Source of the DNA: an uncultured Burkholderiales bacterium
Lineage (GTDB): Bacteria > Pseudomonadota > Gammaproteobacteria > Burkholderiales > Burkholderiaceae_C
Direction of reading: 5' to 3'
DNA: 64,000 nucleotides
Assembly (NCBI GenBank): GCA_903822825.1
Contig: CAIJQQ010000040.1
Location: 17,627-81,626 of the forward strand
Shown piece by piece: positions 8,481 to 18,385 of this stretch. The first letter of the stretch is position 1. Each line of letters opens with the position of its first letter. Made by a program: the position numbers and the translations under genes. The notes beneath the pieces are model-generated. The model was not told the origin of the DNA. It ran no database searches and saw only the letters and a list, made by a program, of their open reading frames with translations.

Positions 8481-11072
8481 TCAGGCAGTCACACCCTTGG
8501 CCGTCTCCACGTACTCTTCAATCTGATTGAAGTTCAGGTACTTGTAGATTTCAGCGCCGTCGGCATTCACCACGCCCATGGCCGCATGGTATTCGGCCAC
8601 GGTGGGGAACTTGCCCATCTTCGATGTGATGGCGGCCAACTCGGCAGAAGCCAAGTACACGTTGGTGTTCTTGCCCAAACGGTTGGGGAAGTTACGCGTA
8701 GATGTAGACACCACGGTCGCTCCTTCGCGCACTTGCGCTTGGTTACCCATGCACAAAGAGCAGCCTGGCATTTCTGTACGCGCACCGGCGGTGCCGAACG
8801 CAGCGTAATGGCCTTCTTTGATGAGCTCACTCTCATCCATCTTCGTTGGAGGCGCGACCCACAACTTGACGGGGATGTCACGCTGGCCGCCCAGCAACTT
8901 GGCCGCTGCACGGAAGTGACCGATGTTGGTCATGCAAGAACCGATGAAGGCTTCGTCGATGTGGGTGCCAGACACATCAGACAAGAACTTCGCGTCATCG
9001 GGGTCGTTCGGGCAGCACACGATGGGTTCCTTGATGTCGGCCAAGTCGATGTCGATGATGTGTGCGTACTCGGCATCTTTGTCGGCTTCGAGCAAGCTGG
9101 GCGCAGCCAACCATTGCTCCACTTTTTCAATGCGGCGTGCCAATGTGCGTGCGTCAGCATAGCCGTCGGCAATCATGTTCTTCATCAAAACGACGTTGGA
9201 CTTGAGGTATTCCTCGACGGGCTCCTTGTTGAGCTTGATCGAGCAACCGGCGGCAGAACGCTCGGCAGACGCGTCAGACAATTCAAACGCTTGCTCGACC
9301 TTGAGGTTGGGCAAGCCTTCGATTTCCAAAATACGGCCAGAGAATTCATTGATTTTGCCGGCCTTGGCCACGGTCAACAAACCTTGCTTGATGGCGTACA
9401 AAGGAATGGCGTGCACCAAATCGCGCAATGTAACGCCAGGTTGCATTTCGCCTTTGAAGCGCACCAGGATGGACTCGGGCATGTCCAAAGGCATCACGCC
9501 AGTCGCCGCACCGAAAGCCACCAAGCCAGAACCAGCGGGGAAGCTGATACCGATAGGGAAACGTGTGTGTGAGTCACCACCCGTGCCGACGGTGTCAGGC
9601 AACAACAAACGGTTGAGCCAGCTGTGGATCACACCGTCTCCGGGGCGCAGGGAAACACCGCCTCGGTTGCTGATGAACGCTGGCAATTCGCGGTGCGTCT
9701 TCACATCCACCGCCTTGGGGTAGGCCGCTGTGTGGCAGAACGATTGCATGACCATGTCGGCCGAGAAGCCGAGGCATGCCAGGTCTTTCAACTCGTCGCG
9801 TGTCATCGGGCCCGTGGTGTCTTGTGAACCCACGGTGGTCATCTTGGGTTCGCAATAAGTGCCGGGGCGAACGCCTTGGCCTTCTGGCAAACCCACCGCA
9901 CGACCGACCATCTTTTGCGCCAGCGTGAAGCCCGCTTGGGTGGTGATGGGTGCTGTAGGCAAGCGGAACACGGTGGATGCGGGCAAACCCAAGAACTCGC
10001 GGGCCTTGGCGGTCAGGCTGCGGCCGATGATCAAGTTGATGCGGCCACCAGCGCGCACTTCGTCAAACAGCACATCGCTTTTGAGTTGGAAAGTGGTGAT
10101 GGTTTCACCGTTCTTCACGATCTTGCCTTCGTAGGGCAACACGTCCACCACATCGCCCATGTTCAGGGCAGTCACGTCGACTTCGATCGGCAAAGCGCCA
10201 GAGTCTTCTTGGGTGTTAAAGAAAATGGGGGCAATCTTGCCGCCCAAAGTCACGCCACCGAAACGCTTGTTGGGCACAAACGGAATGTCTTCACCAAAGC
10301 CCCAGATGATGCTGTTGGTCGCCGACTTGCGTGAGGAGCCTGTGCCGACCACGTCGCCAACATAAGACACCAAATGGCCTTTTTTCTTCAGTTCTTCGAT
10401 CATGGCCATGGGGCCACGCTTGCCGTCTTCTTCGGGTTTAAATGGTGCACCTTCTCGGGTGTTTTTGAGCATCGCCAAGTAATGCAAGGGGATGTCGGGA
10501 CGGCTCCAAGCGTCAGGCGCTGGAGACAAGTCGTCGGTATTGGTTTCGCCAGGCACCTTGAACACGGTGATGGTGATTTTTTTCTCGACTTCAGGACGGA
10601 CCGTGAACCATTCGGCATCGGCCCAGCTTTGCATGACTTCTTTGGCTTTGGCGTTGCCAGCCTTGGCTTTTTCTGCGACGTCGTTGAAAAAGTCGAACAT
10701 CAACAAGGTCTTTTTAAGGGCTTCAGCGGCCACACCAGCCACTTCAGGGTCATCAAGCAACTCGATCAGGGGGTGCACGTTGTAGCCGCCCACCATGGTG
10801 CCCAGCAACTCCGTGGCTTTGGACTTGGAGATCAAACCCACTTTGATTTCGCCGTGCGCCACAGCCGCCAAAAAAGAGGCTTTGACCTTGGCTGCATCGT
10901 CCACGCCTGGTGGCACGCGGTGTGTGAGCAGGTCCATGAGGAATGCGTCCTCGCCTGCAGGCGGGTTCTTGATCAGCTCGATCAACGCGGCGACTTGCTT
11001 GGCGTCCAGCGGCAGGGCTGGGATGCCAAGAGCCGCGCGTTCGGCGGTGTGTTCACGGTAGGCTTGCAACAT
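8481..11072 (-). CDS. acnB: Aconitate hydratase B / 2-methylisocitrate dehydratase
   Basis: TCA-cycle aconitase, 863 aa, the expected AcnB length. I chose ATG 11072 ([16 protein letters not shown]) because AGGAG precedes it and it matches the family N-terminus; the track start at 11090 adds six residues. The N-terminal HEAT-like domain is followed by the swivel domain, as in AcnB rather than AcnA. The [4Fe-4S] ligands are visible as [11 protein letters not shown] and GCSLCMGNQ. It is the last gene of the minus-strand series mdh, CoA-ester lyase, small exported protein, acnB, and the strong hairpin at 8427-8458 lies just past its end. Confidence 0.97.
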   Translation of the reverse strand: MLQAYREHTAERAALGIPALPLDAKQVAALIELIKNPPAGEDAFLMDLLTHRVPPGVDDAAKVKASFLAAVAHGEIKVGLISKSKATELLGTMVGGYNVHPLIELLDDPEVAGVAAEALKKTLLMFDFFNDVAEKAKAGNAKAKEVMQSWADAEWFTVRPEVEKKITITVFKVPGETNTDDLSPAPDAWSRPDIPLHYLAMLKNTREGAPFKPEEDGKRGPMAMIEELKKKGHLVSYVGDVVGTGSSRKSATNSIIWGFGEDIPFVPNKRFGGVTLGGKIAPIFFNTQEDSGALPIEVDVTALNMGDVVDVLPYEGKIVKNGETITTFQLKSDVLFDEVRAGGRINLIIGRSLTAKAREFLGLPASTVFRLPTAPITTQAGFTLAQKMVGRAVGLPEGQGVRPGTYCEPKMTTVGSQDTTGPMTRDELKDLACLGFSADMVMQSFCHTAAYPKAVDVKTHRELPAFISNRGGVSLRPGDGVIHSWLNRLLLPDTVGTGGDSHTRFPIGISFPAGSGLVAFGAATGVMPLDMPESILVRFKGEMQPGVTLRDLVHAIPLYAIKQGLLTVAKAGKINEFSGRILEIEGLPNLKVEQAFELSDASAERSAAGCSIKLNKEPVEEYLKSNVVLMKNMIADGYADARTLARRIEKVEQWLAAPSLLEADKDAEYAHIIDIDLADIKEPIVCCPNDPDDAKFLSDVSGTHIDEAFIGSCMTNIGHFRAAAKLLGGQRDIPVKLWVAPPTKMDESELIKEGHYAAFGTAGARTEMPGCSLCMGNQAQVREGATVVSTSTRNFPNRLGKNTNVYLASAELAAITSKMGKFPTVAEYHAAMGVVNADGAEIYKYLNFNQIEEYVETAKGVTA

Positions 11073-11105
11073 CGTTTTTTCTCCTGTCAAACAAAATCTG
11101 AGGTG

Positions 11106-11558
11106 TTATCGCCCCATGCCTGTCGTGTCGAACAACTTGGGCGGGGGATTGGTTTTCAAGCTCTGGGCGTAGGCCAGTTGTTCGGGGTGGGCGCATTCGT
11201 CTGCCATTCGACGCCCTTTTTTCTGATCCATCAGCATCGACTTGTTGGCCAACTGCAGCCAGACCGCACCAGCTTTGGCGTCTTCCAATCGGATCGCCCC
11301 GGTACTGGTGACCACGGGCCGCATGCGGTAGCGAAAGCCTTTGCCTTGCAAATGAAAGTACCCCGGATGCGCCGCATCGGACTCCAATCGGATGCTGGTG
11401 CCCAGCTCACAGGCCAGTTGGCCTTGGTGAACACGCTGGGCAATGGCCAGCTCTTCGGCAGTCAATGCATCGTGAGGCATAACGAATTGGGCGGGGGCCT
11501 GTGCTGGGGCAAGCGTCGAACACAGGATCCACAAAACCAAGACAGTTGCTTTGAGCAT
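11106..11558 (-). CDS. Small exported protein of unknown function
   Basis: 150 aa from ATG 11558, chosen because GAGG lies eight bases upstream; the track start (11591) adds an unlikely extension. The N-terminus (MLKATVLVLWILCSTLAPAQA) is a signal peptide with an AQA-type cleavage site. The mature part has two cysteines (QLACELG and ADECAHPEQ) that could form a disulfide. The pattern of a Cys near the start, YRMRPV, VWLQL and a closing Cys is loosely reminiscent of the MliC lysozyme-inhibitor fold; this is only a guess. It sits between the CoA-ester lyase and acnB in a TCA-cycle cluster, an odd place for a periplasmic protein. Confidence 0.7.
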   Translation of the reverse strand: MLKATVLVLWILCSTLAPAQAPAQFVMPHDALTAEELAIAQRVHQGQLACELGTSIRLESDAAHPGYFHLQGKGFRYRMRPVVTSTGAIRLEDAKAGAVWLQLANKSMLMDQKKGRRMADECAHPEQLAYAQSLKTNPPPKLFDTTGMGR

Positions 11559-11587
11559 AAGAGGCCTCAAGATGAGAGAGACCATCA

Positions 11588-12605
11588 TCATGAACCCTGC
11601 ACAGCCGCTTGACCAGCTGCAGCAAAAAAGAACTGAATGGCTGAAGGCAAAGTGCGACCGGTCTGATGCGCCCTCTCGAGCAACTGCCAGAAGAATCGGT
11701 AGCTGGCCCGGTCATGCAACTGCCCGGCGTGGCTGATCGGGGCCCAATCGGCCGCAATGGCGGCCAAAACGATTTCGCTGGCCTGATCGATCTGGGCTTC
11801 GTTCGGGGCCATGGCCTCCAAGATCGGGCGAATCTGGTCGGGATGGATGCTCCACATGCGGGTGTAACCCAGCTCGCGTGAGGCTCTGAGGGGCAGCCAT
11901 GCGCATCAATTCGGTGTTTTTGAACTCGGTGACCACGCAATGCGAAGGCACCTTGCCGTGGGCGTGGCAGGCGCTGGCAATGCCAAGCTTGGCGCGCAGC
12001 ACCAGCGGGTGAGTGAACTGCCCCTCGATGCCCATGCCGTCTGCAGGAATGGCGCCACCGTGCGCTGACACAAAGTCCATCAGACCAAAGCTGATCGACT
12101 GCACACGCGGGTGGGCGGCAATGTCAAAAGCGCGGTGCACGGCAGCGGGCGACTCGATCAGCACATGCAGTGGCAGATCAGTGGCACCGGCTTGTAGCAA
12201 GGCCGCTTGAGCGCGATCCACATCGGTCACGCTTTCGACCTTGGGCACCATGATGTGCGACAAACATTGACCTGCACGGCCTGCAATGAGCGCCATGTCG
12301 GCCTCAAAGCTGGGGTGGTCTACGGGGTGGACGCGCACGGCCACGCGGGCGTTGGGTCTGGCTGTGGTCGCGGTCAGCGCCAATTCGGTGACCAGTGCAG
12401 CGTGTTCGGTCTCGCCACCGACGGGTGCGCCGTCTTCGCAGTCGAGGGTGACGTCAAAGACGCAGGCACCGAACTCCTGCATCAATTCAGCTTGCAACTG
12501 CAAGCTTTTGCGCATCCTCGCTTCGACCCCGCTGTAATGGTCGCACACCGGCAGCTGAACGCGACCGGCTTGCGCTCCCAACAGGACGTCGCGAGGATGG
12601 CTCAC
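11588..12605 (-). pseudogene. HpcH/HpaI-family CoA-ester lyase (CitE/malyl-CoA lyase-like), frameshifted
   Basis: Starts at GTG 12605 (V/MSHPRDVLLGAQAG), 20 bases after the mdh stop. The barrel core is intact: RVHPVDHPSFEADMALI, IMVPKVESVTDVD, VLIESPAAVHRAFDIA and the SFGLMDFVSAHGG metal/substrate region. After FKNTELMRMAA the frame breaks at a G4 run (11890-11893, C4 on the coding strand). The C-terminal part (ASRELGYTRMWSIHPDQI to the stop at 11588) is in another frame. Removing one base would give about 338 aa. The family cleaves or forms 3-hydroxyacyl-CoA esters such as malyl- or citramalyl-CoA. Either a homopolymer sequencing error or a genuine mutation. Confidence 0.85.
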
Positions 12606-12625
12606 TGAGTGTCTCTGAAAAGCAA

Positions 12626-13612
12626 TCAGATCAAGTGGGCCACGCCCGCTTGCTCGTCGGTCAGCTCCTTGAGGGTCTTGTCGATGCACCCCTGGCTGAA
12701 CGCGTCGATGTCCAGCCCTTCAACGACTTTGTACTCGCCGTTTTCGCAGGTGACGGGGAAACCAAACATGACGTCTTTGGGGATGCCGTACCAGCCTTGC
12801 GATGGGATGCCCATGGTGACCCACTTGCCCTTGGTGCCCAGGGCCCAATCGCGCATGTGGTCAATGGCTGCATTGGCGGCCGATGCGGCTGAAGACAATC
12901 CACGGGCTTCGATGATGGCTGCGCCGCGCTTGCCCACGGTGGGCAGAAACACGTTGGCGTTCCATTCCTGGTCGTTGATCATGGCCTTGACAGACTCGCC
13001 TTGGATGGTGGCAAACCGATAGTCGGCGTACATGGTGGGCGAGTGGTTGCCCCAGACGCACAATTTTTCGATGTCTGCGACGGCTTTGCCAGTCTTGGCG
13101 GCGATTTGCGAAGCAGCGCGATTGTGGTCCAGGCGCAGCATGGCGGTGAAGTTGCCGGGTTTGAGGTCTGGTGCAGACTTCATGGCAATGAAAGCATTGG
13201 TGTTGGCGGGGTTGCCCACAACCAGCACTTTGACGTCGCGAGAGGCCACAGCGTTGAGGGCCTTGCCCTGTGCAGTGAAGATCGCACCGTTGATGGCGAG
13301 CAACTCAGCGCGCTCCATGCCGGGGCCGCGTGGACGCGAGCCGACGAGCAATGCGTAGTCAACGTCTTTGAATGCGGTCATCGGATCGCCATGGGCCTGC
13401 ATTCCAACCAGCAAGGGGAAAGCGCAGTCTTCAAGTTCCATCATCACGCCCTTGAGCGCTTTTTGCGGGCCTTCAACCGGCACTTCCAGCAATTGCAGGA
13501 TAACGGGCTGGTCTTTGCCCAGCATTTCGCCCGAAGCGATGCGAAACAACAGTGCGTAACCAATTTGACCTGCTGCGCCAGTAACGGCAACGCGGACGGG
13601 CTTTTTGCTCAT
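12626..13612 (-). CDS. mdh: Malate dehydrogenase
   Basis: NAD-dependent malate/oxaloacetate interconversion, 328 aa, of the cytosolic-type group used by Burkholderiales. The N-terminal cofactor motif is [18 protein letters not shown]. The substrate-binding Arg loop is [14 protein letters not shown] and the active-site His is in [13 protein letters not shown]. The ATG is preceded by TGGAG. First gene of the minus-strand TCA unit. It is divergent from gntR across a 141-base spacer that contains a perfect palindrome, so GntR control is likely. Confidence 0.97.
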   Translation of the reverse strand: MSKKPVRVAVTGAAGQIGYALLFRIASGEMLGKDQPVILQLLEVPVEGPQKALKGVMMELEDCAFPLLVGMQAHGDPMTAFKDVDYALLVGSRPRGPGMERAELLAINGAIFTAQGKALNAVASRDVKVLVVGNPANTNAFIAMKSAPDLKPGNFTAMLRLDHNRAASQIAAKTGKAVADIEKLCVWGNHSPTMYADYRFATIQGESVKAMINDQEWNANVFLPTVGKRGAAIIEARGLSSAASAANAAIDHMRDWALGTKGKWVTMGIPSQGWYGIPKDVMFGFPVTCENGEYKVVEGLDIDAFSQGCIDKTLKELTDEQAGVAHLI

Positions 13613-13687
13613 TGAAAACTCCAGAAGTGATAGATGGAAACAACCTCCTAGTGTACCTGCGAAAACCCTCGATCGTCAATTCGTCTT

Positions 13688-13705
13688 ATGTCTTATATAA
13701 GATAT
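13688..13705. promoter_or_regulatory. Palindromic operator candidate between mdh and gntR
   Basis: The core TCTTATATAAGA (13691-13702) is a perfect 12-bp palindrome. It extends to 18 bp with one mismatched pair, in the divergent mdh/gntR spacer. GntR/HutC regulators bind palindromes of this size, and the adjacent gntR makes autoregulation plus control of mdh a natural inference. The AT-rich centre could overlap a -10 element. I found no second copy upstream of sdhC or gltA. Confidence 0.6.
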
Positions 13706-13753
13706 GATTACGCTCCTGAAACGACCCTGACCTGCGGGGTCTCATAAGCCCTC

Positions 13754-14536
13754 ATGAACAACTTAAACGCCATGCCAGACACCCCGTCAGGCGCCGAAAA
13801 TTTGGCCGCAACGCCCGCTTTCAGCCCTTTGTACCAACAGATCAAAGGGCTGATCCTTCAGAGCCTTCAATCGGGCGAGTGGAAACCGGGCGAATCCATA
13901 CCCAGCGAGATTGAGCTGGCCAGCCGCTTCAGGGTCAGTCAAGGCACTGTGCGCAAAGCCATCGACGAACTCGCCAGCGGCAACCTGCTGGTGCGCCGGC
14001 AAGGCAAGGGCACTTATGTGGCCACCCACGCTGAGCAGCACGTCCAGTACCGTTTCCTGAAACTGGCTCCAGACACAGGCGGCCTCGACAGCGAAGGTCC
14101 GGCCCAACGCGAAATCGTCGACTGCAAGCGCCTTCGAGCCACGGCCGACATTGCCCGCGCCTTGGCCCTGCGTTCGGGCGACCCGGTACTGCAAGTGCGC
14201 CGCGTGCTGTCTTTCGCTGGCGCCCCCACCATCCTGGAAGACCTTTGGTTGCCCGGCAACCCGTTCAAGGGCCTCACGGCCGAACGACTGTCGGTCTACC
14301 ATGGACCCATGTATGCCTTGTTTGAGACCGAGTTTGGTGTGCGCATGGTGCGGGCAGAAGAAAAAATCCGGGCTGTATTGCCCGACGCCACGCAACAAGA
14401 CCTGCTGCGTGTGCCGCTTGGCACCCCTTTGCTCAGCGTAGAGCGGGTGGCTTACACCTACAACGACACCCCCATGGAACTGCGCCGAGGCCTTTACCGA
14501 ACAGAAAATCACCATTACCGCAATGCTTTGAGTTGA
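13754..14536 (+). CDS. GntR-family (HutC/UTRA-type) transcriptional regulator
   Basis: 260 aa. The N-terminal winged HTH (roughly residues 25-95) has the GntR hallmark IPSEIELASRFRVSQGTVRKAIDELASGNLLVRRQGKGTYV. A C-terminal UTRA ligand-binding domain follows, including DLWLPGNPFKGLT and ERVAYTYNDTPMELRRGLYRT. It lies between mdh (divergent) and the sdh-gltA operon (same strand), so it probably regulates TCA-cycle genes in response to a carboxylate. The ligand is not deducible here. Confidence 0.92.
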   Translation: MNNLNAMPDTPSGAENLAATPAFSPLYQQIKGLILQSLQSGEWKPGESIPSEIELASRFRVSQGTVRKAIDELASGNLLVRRQGKGTYVATHAEQHVQYRFLKLAPDTGGLDSEGPAQREIVDCKRLRATADIARALALRSGDPVLQVRRVLSFAGAPTILEDLWLPGNPFKGLTAERLSVYHGPMYALFETEFGVRMVRAEEKIRAVLPDATQQDLLRVPLGTPLLSVERVAYTYNDTPMELRRGLYRTENHHYRNALS

Positions 14537-14656
14537 CGCAACAACACGCCGACTGAGGCTCTTCAAGCCACGCCCATGTCAGTTTGCTGCATTGCAATAG
14601 AATCCAACGGTTTTGAATGAAATGACGACAGCGTCACATCCTGAGAAAGTGCCAAC

Positions 14657-15088
14657 ATGACCGAATTAGCCAGAAAGCGGCCTGAATTCCGCAACATCAA
14701 TGCCCTCAAAGACTTGCCGTCTTACCGCTTGCCGGTCGCAGGTTGGGTGTCGATCCTGCACCGCGTGAGCGGTTTGTTGATGTTCTTCCTGATGCCTTTG
14801 ATCATCTGGTTGTTCGACCATTCGATCACCTCCGAGATCTCATTCGCCAAATTTTCTGCCGCGTTCAACGTCGGCATCGGGTTTGTGCCCGGATGGTTCA
14901 TGAAATTGGTGGTTTTGGCTTTGATCTGGGCTTACCTGCACCACTTCATTGCAGGTCTGCGCCATCTTTTCATGGACGCACGCCACGCCGTGACCAAGGA
15001 GTTCGGCAAGTCCTCAGCCATCGCCACCTTGGTGCTGAGCTTGGGCCTCACGGCGGCTCTCGGCGCCAAGCTTTTCGGTCTCTACTGA
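14657..15088 (+). CDS. sdhC: Succinate dehydrogenase cytochrome b556 subunit
   Basis: Membrane anchor of complex II, 143 aa with three hydrophobic segments. The N-terminal signature RPEFRNINALKDLPSYRLPVAGWVSILHRVSG is typical. The heme-ligand region reads LHHFIAGLRHLFMD. Together with SdhD it binds heme b and the quinone. First gene of sdhCDAB-sdhE-gltA. The 120-base leader after gntR is AT-richer near 14580-14625 and probably holds the promoter; no -35/-10 pair stands out. Confidence 0.96.
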   Translation: MTELARKRPEFRNINALKDLPSYRLPVAGWVSILHRVSGLLMFFLMPLIIWLFDHSITSEISFAKFSAAFNVGIGFVPGWFMKLVVLALIWAYLHHFIAGLRHLFMDARHAVTKEFGKSSAIATLVLSLGLTAALGAKLFGLY

Positions 15089-15110
15089 TTTACCCAAAGG
15101 ATCAAAAACC

Positions 15111-15476
15111 ATGTCCGTCAATTACGGCTCCAAGCGCATCGTCACCGGTGCGGGTTATGGCTTTCGCGACTGGCTCGCCCAGCGCGTGACTGCGGCCCTC
15201 ATGGCCTTGTTCACGGCCATCTTGTTGGTTCAGGTGCTTTTCACTTCCGGCCCCATCGGCTACGAAGAATGGGCTGGTATTTTTGCCGGTCAATGCATGA
15301 AGTTCCTGACCTTCGTGGTCATCATCGCCCTGCTCTACCACGTGTGGGTTGGCATGCGCGACATCTGGATGGACTACGTCAAGCCCGTTGGCCTGCGCCT
15401 GGCTTTGCACGTTTTCACCATCGTCTGGCTGGTCGGCTGCGCTGGCTGGGCTGTTCAGGCCCTGTGGCGCCTGTGA
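15111..15476 (+). CDS. sdhD: Succinate dehydrogenase membrane anchor subunit
   Basis: 121 aa, three transmembrane segments. The N-terminal part GAGYGFRDWLAQRVTAALMA and the heme-ligand stretch LLYHVWVGMRDIWMDYVKP are characteristic of SdhD. Starts 22 bases after sdhC and is followed by sdhA after about 40 bases. Confidence 0.95.
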   Translation: MSVNYGSKRIVTGAGYGFRDWLAQRVTAALMALFTAILLVQVLFTSGPIGYEEWAGIFAGQCMKFLTFVVIIALLYHVWVGMRDIWMDYVKPVGLRLALHVFTIVWLVGCAGWAVQALWRL

Positions 15477-15518
15477 TTCGTCTGCAACTGAGCTGATCCC
15501 ACACCCATATTGAAAATC

Positions 15519-17318
15519 ATGAGCTACACCAAAGAAAAAATCTCCAAACGCAAGTTTGATGTCGTGATCATCGGCGCGGGCGGCTCCGGCATGCGTGCCT
15601 CGCTGCAACTGGCACGCGCTGGCCTGAACGTGGCGGTGCTGTCCAAGGTGTTCCCCACCCGGTCACACACGGTGGCCGCGCAAGGGGGCATCGGCGCTTC
15701 CTTGGGCAACATGAACGAAGACAACTGGCATTACCACTTCTACGACACCGTCAAGGGCTCCGACTGGCTCGGCGACCAAGATGCGATCGAGTACATGTGC
15801 CGTGAAGCCCCCAAAGTCGTGTACGACTTGGAACACATGGGCATGCCTTTCGACCGCAACCCAGACGGCACCATTTACCAGCGCCCCTTCGGTGGCCACA
15901 CCGCCAATTACGGCGAAAAAGCCGTAGAGCGCGCTTGCGCTGCCGCTGACCGCACCGGTCATGCCATGCTGCACACCCTGTACCAACAAAACGTGGCCGC
16001 CAAGACCACGTTCTTTGTGGAGTGGATGGCGCTGGACTTGGTCCGCGACGCCGATGGCGACGTGGTCGGCGTGACGGCACTTGAGATGGAAACCGGCGAG
16101 CTGTATGTGCTCGAAGCCAAAACCACCATGCTGGCCACCGGTGGTGCAGGCCGTATATTTGCCGCTTCGACCAACGCGTTCATCAACACCGGAGACGGTT
16201 TGGGCATGGCAGCGCGCGCGGGCATCCCGCTCGAAGACATGGAATTTTGGCAATTCCACCCCACCGGCGTGGCCGGTGCTGGTGTATTGCTGACCGAAGG
16301 CTGCCGCGGCGAAGGCGCGATTTTGCGCAACAGCAATGGCGAACGCTTCATGGAGCGTTATGCCCCCGCCTACAAAGACTTGGCCCCACGCGACTATGTG
16401 TCTCGTTGCATGGACCAAGAGATCAAAGAAGGTCGCGGCTGCGGTCCCAACAAGGACTACATCAACCTCGACATGACCCACTTGGGCGCCGAGACCATCA
16501 TGAAGCGTTTGCCTTCGGTGTTCGAAATTGGCCACAACTTTGCCAACGTCGACATCACCAAAGAGCCGATCCCCGTGATCCCCACCATCCATTACCAAAT
16601 GGGCGGCATCCCCACCAACATCCATGGCCAAGTGGTCACACAAAACGCCAACAATGAAAGCGTGGTGGTCAACGGTTTGTACGCGGTGGGCGAATGCTCT
16701 TGCGTCTCGGTGCACGGCGCCAACCGCCTTGGCACCAACTCTTTGCTCGACTTGTTGGTGTTTGGCCGCGCAGCGGGCAACCACATTGTGGACTTCCACA
16801 GCCAAGTCAAAACCCACAAGCCCCTGCCTGAAAACGCCGCCGATTTGTCGCTGGAGCGCCTGAACCGCCTTGAAACCGTGGCCGACGGCGAATACGCCCA
16901 AGACGTGGCCAACGACATCCGAGATGCCATGCAGCAGCATGCCAGCGTGTTCCGCACGCAAACCATGATGGACGAAGGTGTGACCAAATTGGCTGAACTG
17001 CGTGAGCGAGTGGCCAAGATCGGTCTGAAGGACAAGTCCATGGTGTTCAACACGGCCCGCATTGAAGCCTTGGAAGTCGAAAACCTGATCGAAGCCGCGC
17101 AAGCCACCATCGTGTCAGCCGCTGCCCGCAAAGAGAGTCGAGGCGCCCATACGGTGAACGATTACGGCGACACCCCCGCACACCCCAACGGACGCAATGA
17201 CCAAGATTGGCACAAACACACGCTGTGGCACAAAGAGGGCAACCAGCTGACTTACAAGCCGGTGCAAATGAAGCCATTGACTGTTGACAGCATCCCCCTC
17301 CAGACCCGTACATTCTGA
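15519..17318 (+). CDS. sdhA: Succinate dehydrogenase flavoprotein subunit
   Basis: Catalytic FAD subunit of complex II, 599 aa from ATG 15519 (MSYTKEKISKRKF); the track begins at an upstream in-frame TTG. Visible are the FAD motif IIGAGGSGMRA, the covalent-flavin histidine in SHTVAAQGGI, the substrate-site loop FHPTGVAGAGVLLTEGCRGEG and the conserved HGANRLGTNSLLDL. Oxidises succinate and passes electrons to SdhB. Operon position and spacing are standard. Confidence 0.97.
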   Translation: MSYTKEKISKRKFDVVIIGAGGSGMRASLQLARAGLNVAVLSKVFPTRSHTVAAQGGIGASLGNMNEDNWHYHFYDTVKGSDWLGDQDAIEYMCREAPKVVYDLEHMGMPFDRNPDGTIYQRPFGGHTANYGEKAVERACAAADRTGHAMLHTLYQQNVAAKTTFFVEWMALDLVRDADGDVVGVTALEMETGELYVLEAKTTMLATGGAGRIFAASTNAFINTGDGLGMAARAGIPLEDMEFWQFHPTGVAGAGVLLTEGCRGEGAILRNSNGERFMERYAPAYKDLAPRDYVSRCMDQEIKEGRGCGPNKDYINLDMTHLGAETIMKRLPSVFEIGHNFANVDITKEPIPVIPTIHYQMGGIPTNIHGQVVTQNANNESVVVNGLYAVGECSCVSVHGANRLGTNSLLDLLVFGRAAGNHIVDFHSQVKTHKPLPENAADLSLERLNRLETVADGEYAQDVANDIRDAMQQHASVFRTQTMMDEGVTKLAELRERVAKIGLKDKSMVFNTARIEALEVENLIEAAQATIVSAAARKESRGAHTVNDYGDTPAHPNGRNDQDWHKHTLWHKEGNQLTYKPVQMKPLTVDSIPLQTRTF

Positions 17319-17331
17319 TCAGGCGAACACC

Positions 17332-18036
17332 ATGACAAAACGCACGTTTCAAATCTACCGCTACAACCCTGATGTGGACGCCAAGCCTTACATGCAGACC
17401 ATCGAGGTCGAACTCGACGGCCATGAGCGCATGCTGCTCGATGCGTTGATGAAGCTCAAAGCGGTCGATCCGTCGATTTCATTCCGACGTTCGTGCCGCG
17501 AAGGTGTTTGCGGCTCGGACGCGATGAACATCAACGGCAAAAACGGTCTGGCCTGCTTGACCAACATGAACACCCTCAAAGGCACGATTGTGCTCAAACC
17601 GCTGCCAGGGCTGCCTGTGGTGCGCGATGTGATCGTGGACATGACGCAGTTCTTCAAGCAATACCATTCCATCAAACCTTACCTCGTCAACGACACCCAG
17701 CCGCCCGAGAAAGAGCGCCTGCAGTCGCCCGAAGAGCGCGAAGAGTTGAACGGCTTGTACGAATGCATCTTGTGCGCCAGCTGCTCTACCAGCTGCCCCT
17801 CTTTCTGGTGGAACCCCGACAAATTCGTGGGTCCAGCAGGTCTCTTGCAAGCCTACCGCTTCATTGCTGACAGCCGAGACCAGGACACCGCCGGTCGTCT
17901 GGACAACCTGGAAGACCCTTACCGCCTGTTCCGATGCCACACCATCATGAACTGCGTTGACGTGTGCCCCAAGGGTTTGAACCCCACCAAGGCCATCGGC
18001 AAGATCAAAGAAATGATGGTTCGCCGCGCGGTTTGA
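17332..18036 (+). CDS. sdhB: Succinate dehydrogenase iron-sulfur subunit
   Basis: 234 aa from ATG 17332 (MTKRTFQIYRYNPD); the track extends upstream into non-homologous sequence. All three cluster sites are visible: [2Fe-2S] SCREGVCGSDAMNINGKNGLAC, [4Fe-4S] CILCASCSTSCP and [3Fe-4S] CHTIMNCVDVCPKGLNP. Its TGA overlaps the next ATG by one base (TGATG), so sdhE is translationally coupled. Confidence 0.97.
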   Translation: MTKRTFQIYRYNPDVDAKPYMQTIEVELDGHERMLLDALMKLKAVDPSISFRRSCREGVCGSDAMNINGKNGLACLTNMNTLKGTIVLKPLPGLPVVRDVIVDMTQFFKQYHSIKPYLVNDTQPPEKERLQSPEEREELNGLYECILCASCSTSCPSFWWNPDKFVGPAGLLQAYRFIADSRDQDTAGRLDNLEDPYRLFRCHTIMNCVDVCPKGLNPTKAIGKIKEMMVRRAV

Positions 18037-18344
18037 TGACTCAAACAGCACTCCTCGAAGACGCGTCCTTGTTCGACGCTGACCGCCAAGCGCCCTTGAG
18101 CGAACGGTCCCTGAGCAAATTGCGCTGGCGCTGCCGCCGCGGTTTGCTCGAGAATGATTTGTTCATCAAACGTTTCTTCGATCGGTATGATTCCAGTTTG
18201 ACTGTTGGTCAGGCCAGGGGCATGTATGTGCTGATGGACCTGTCTGACAACGATTTATTGGACTTGCTGCTGCGCCGAAAGCAATTGCAACCGGAGATCA
18301 GCACCGAAGAGGTGCGTGAAGTCCTGGACCTTTTAATAAGCTGA
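18036..18344 (+). CDS. sdhE: Succinate dehydrogenase FAD assembly factor SdhE
   Basis: 102 aa from ATG 18036; the track frame starts inside sdhB. It contains the family motif [15 protein letters not shown] (RGxxE). SdhE promotes covalent FAD attachment to SdhA. The TGATG overlap with sdhB and the position before gltA match the usual Burkholderiales operon. Confidence 0.93.
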   Translation: MTQTALLEDASLFDADRQAPLSERSLSKLRWRCRRGLLENDLFIKRFFDRYDSSLTVGQARGMYVLMDLSDNDLLDLLLRRKQLQPEISTEEVREVLDLLIS

Positions 18345-18385
18345 CCCCCAATGGGTCAAGTACGGATTTATTGAGGAAACCCACC

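Noticed and set aside
8379-9572. 397-codon plus-strand ORF opposite acnB
   Set aside because: Fully antisense to the certain acnB coding region, no domain motifs; a GC-driven shadow.
15663-17102. 479-codon minus-strand ORF
   Set aside because: Antisense to sdhA; shadow frame.
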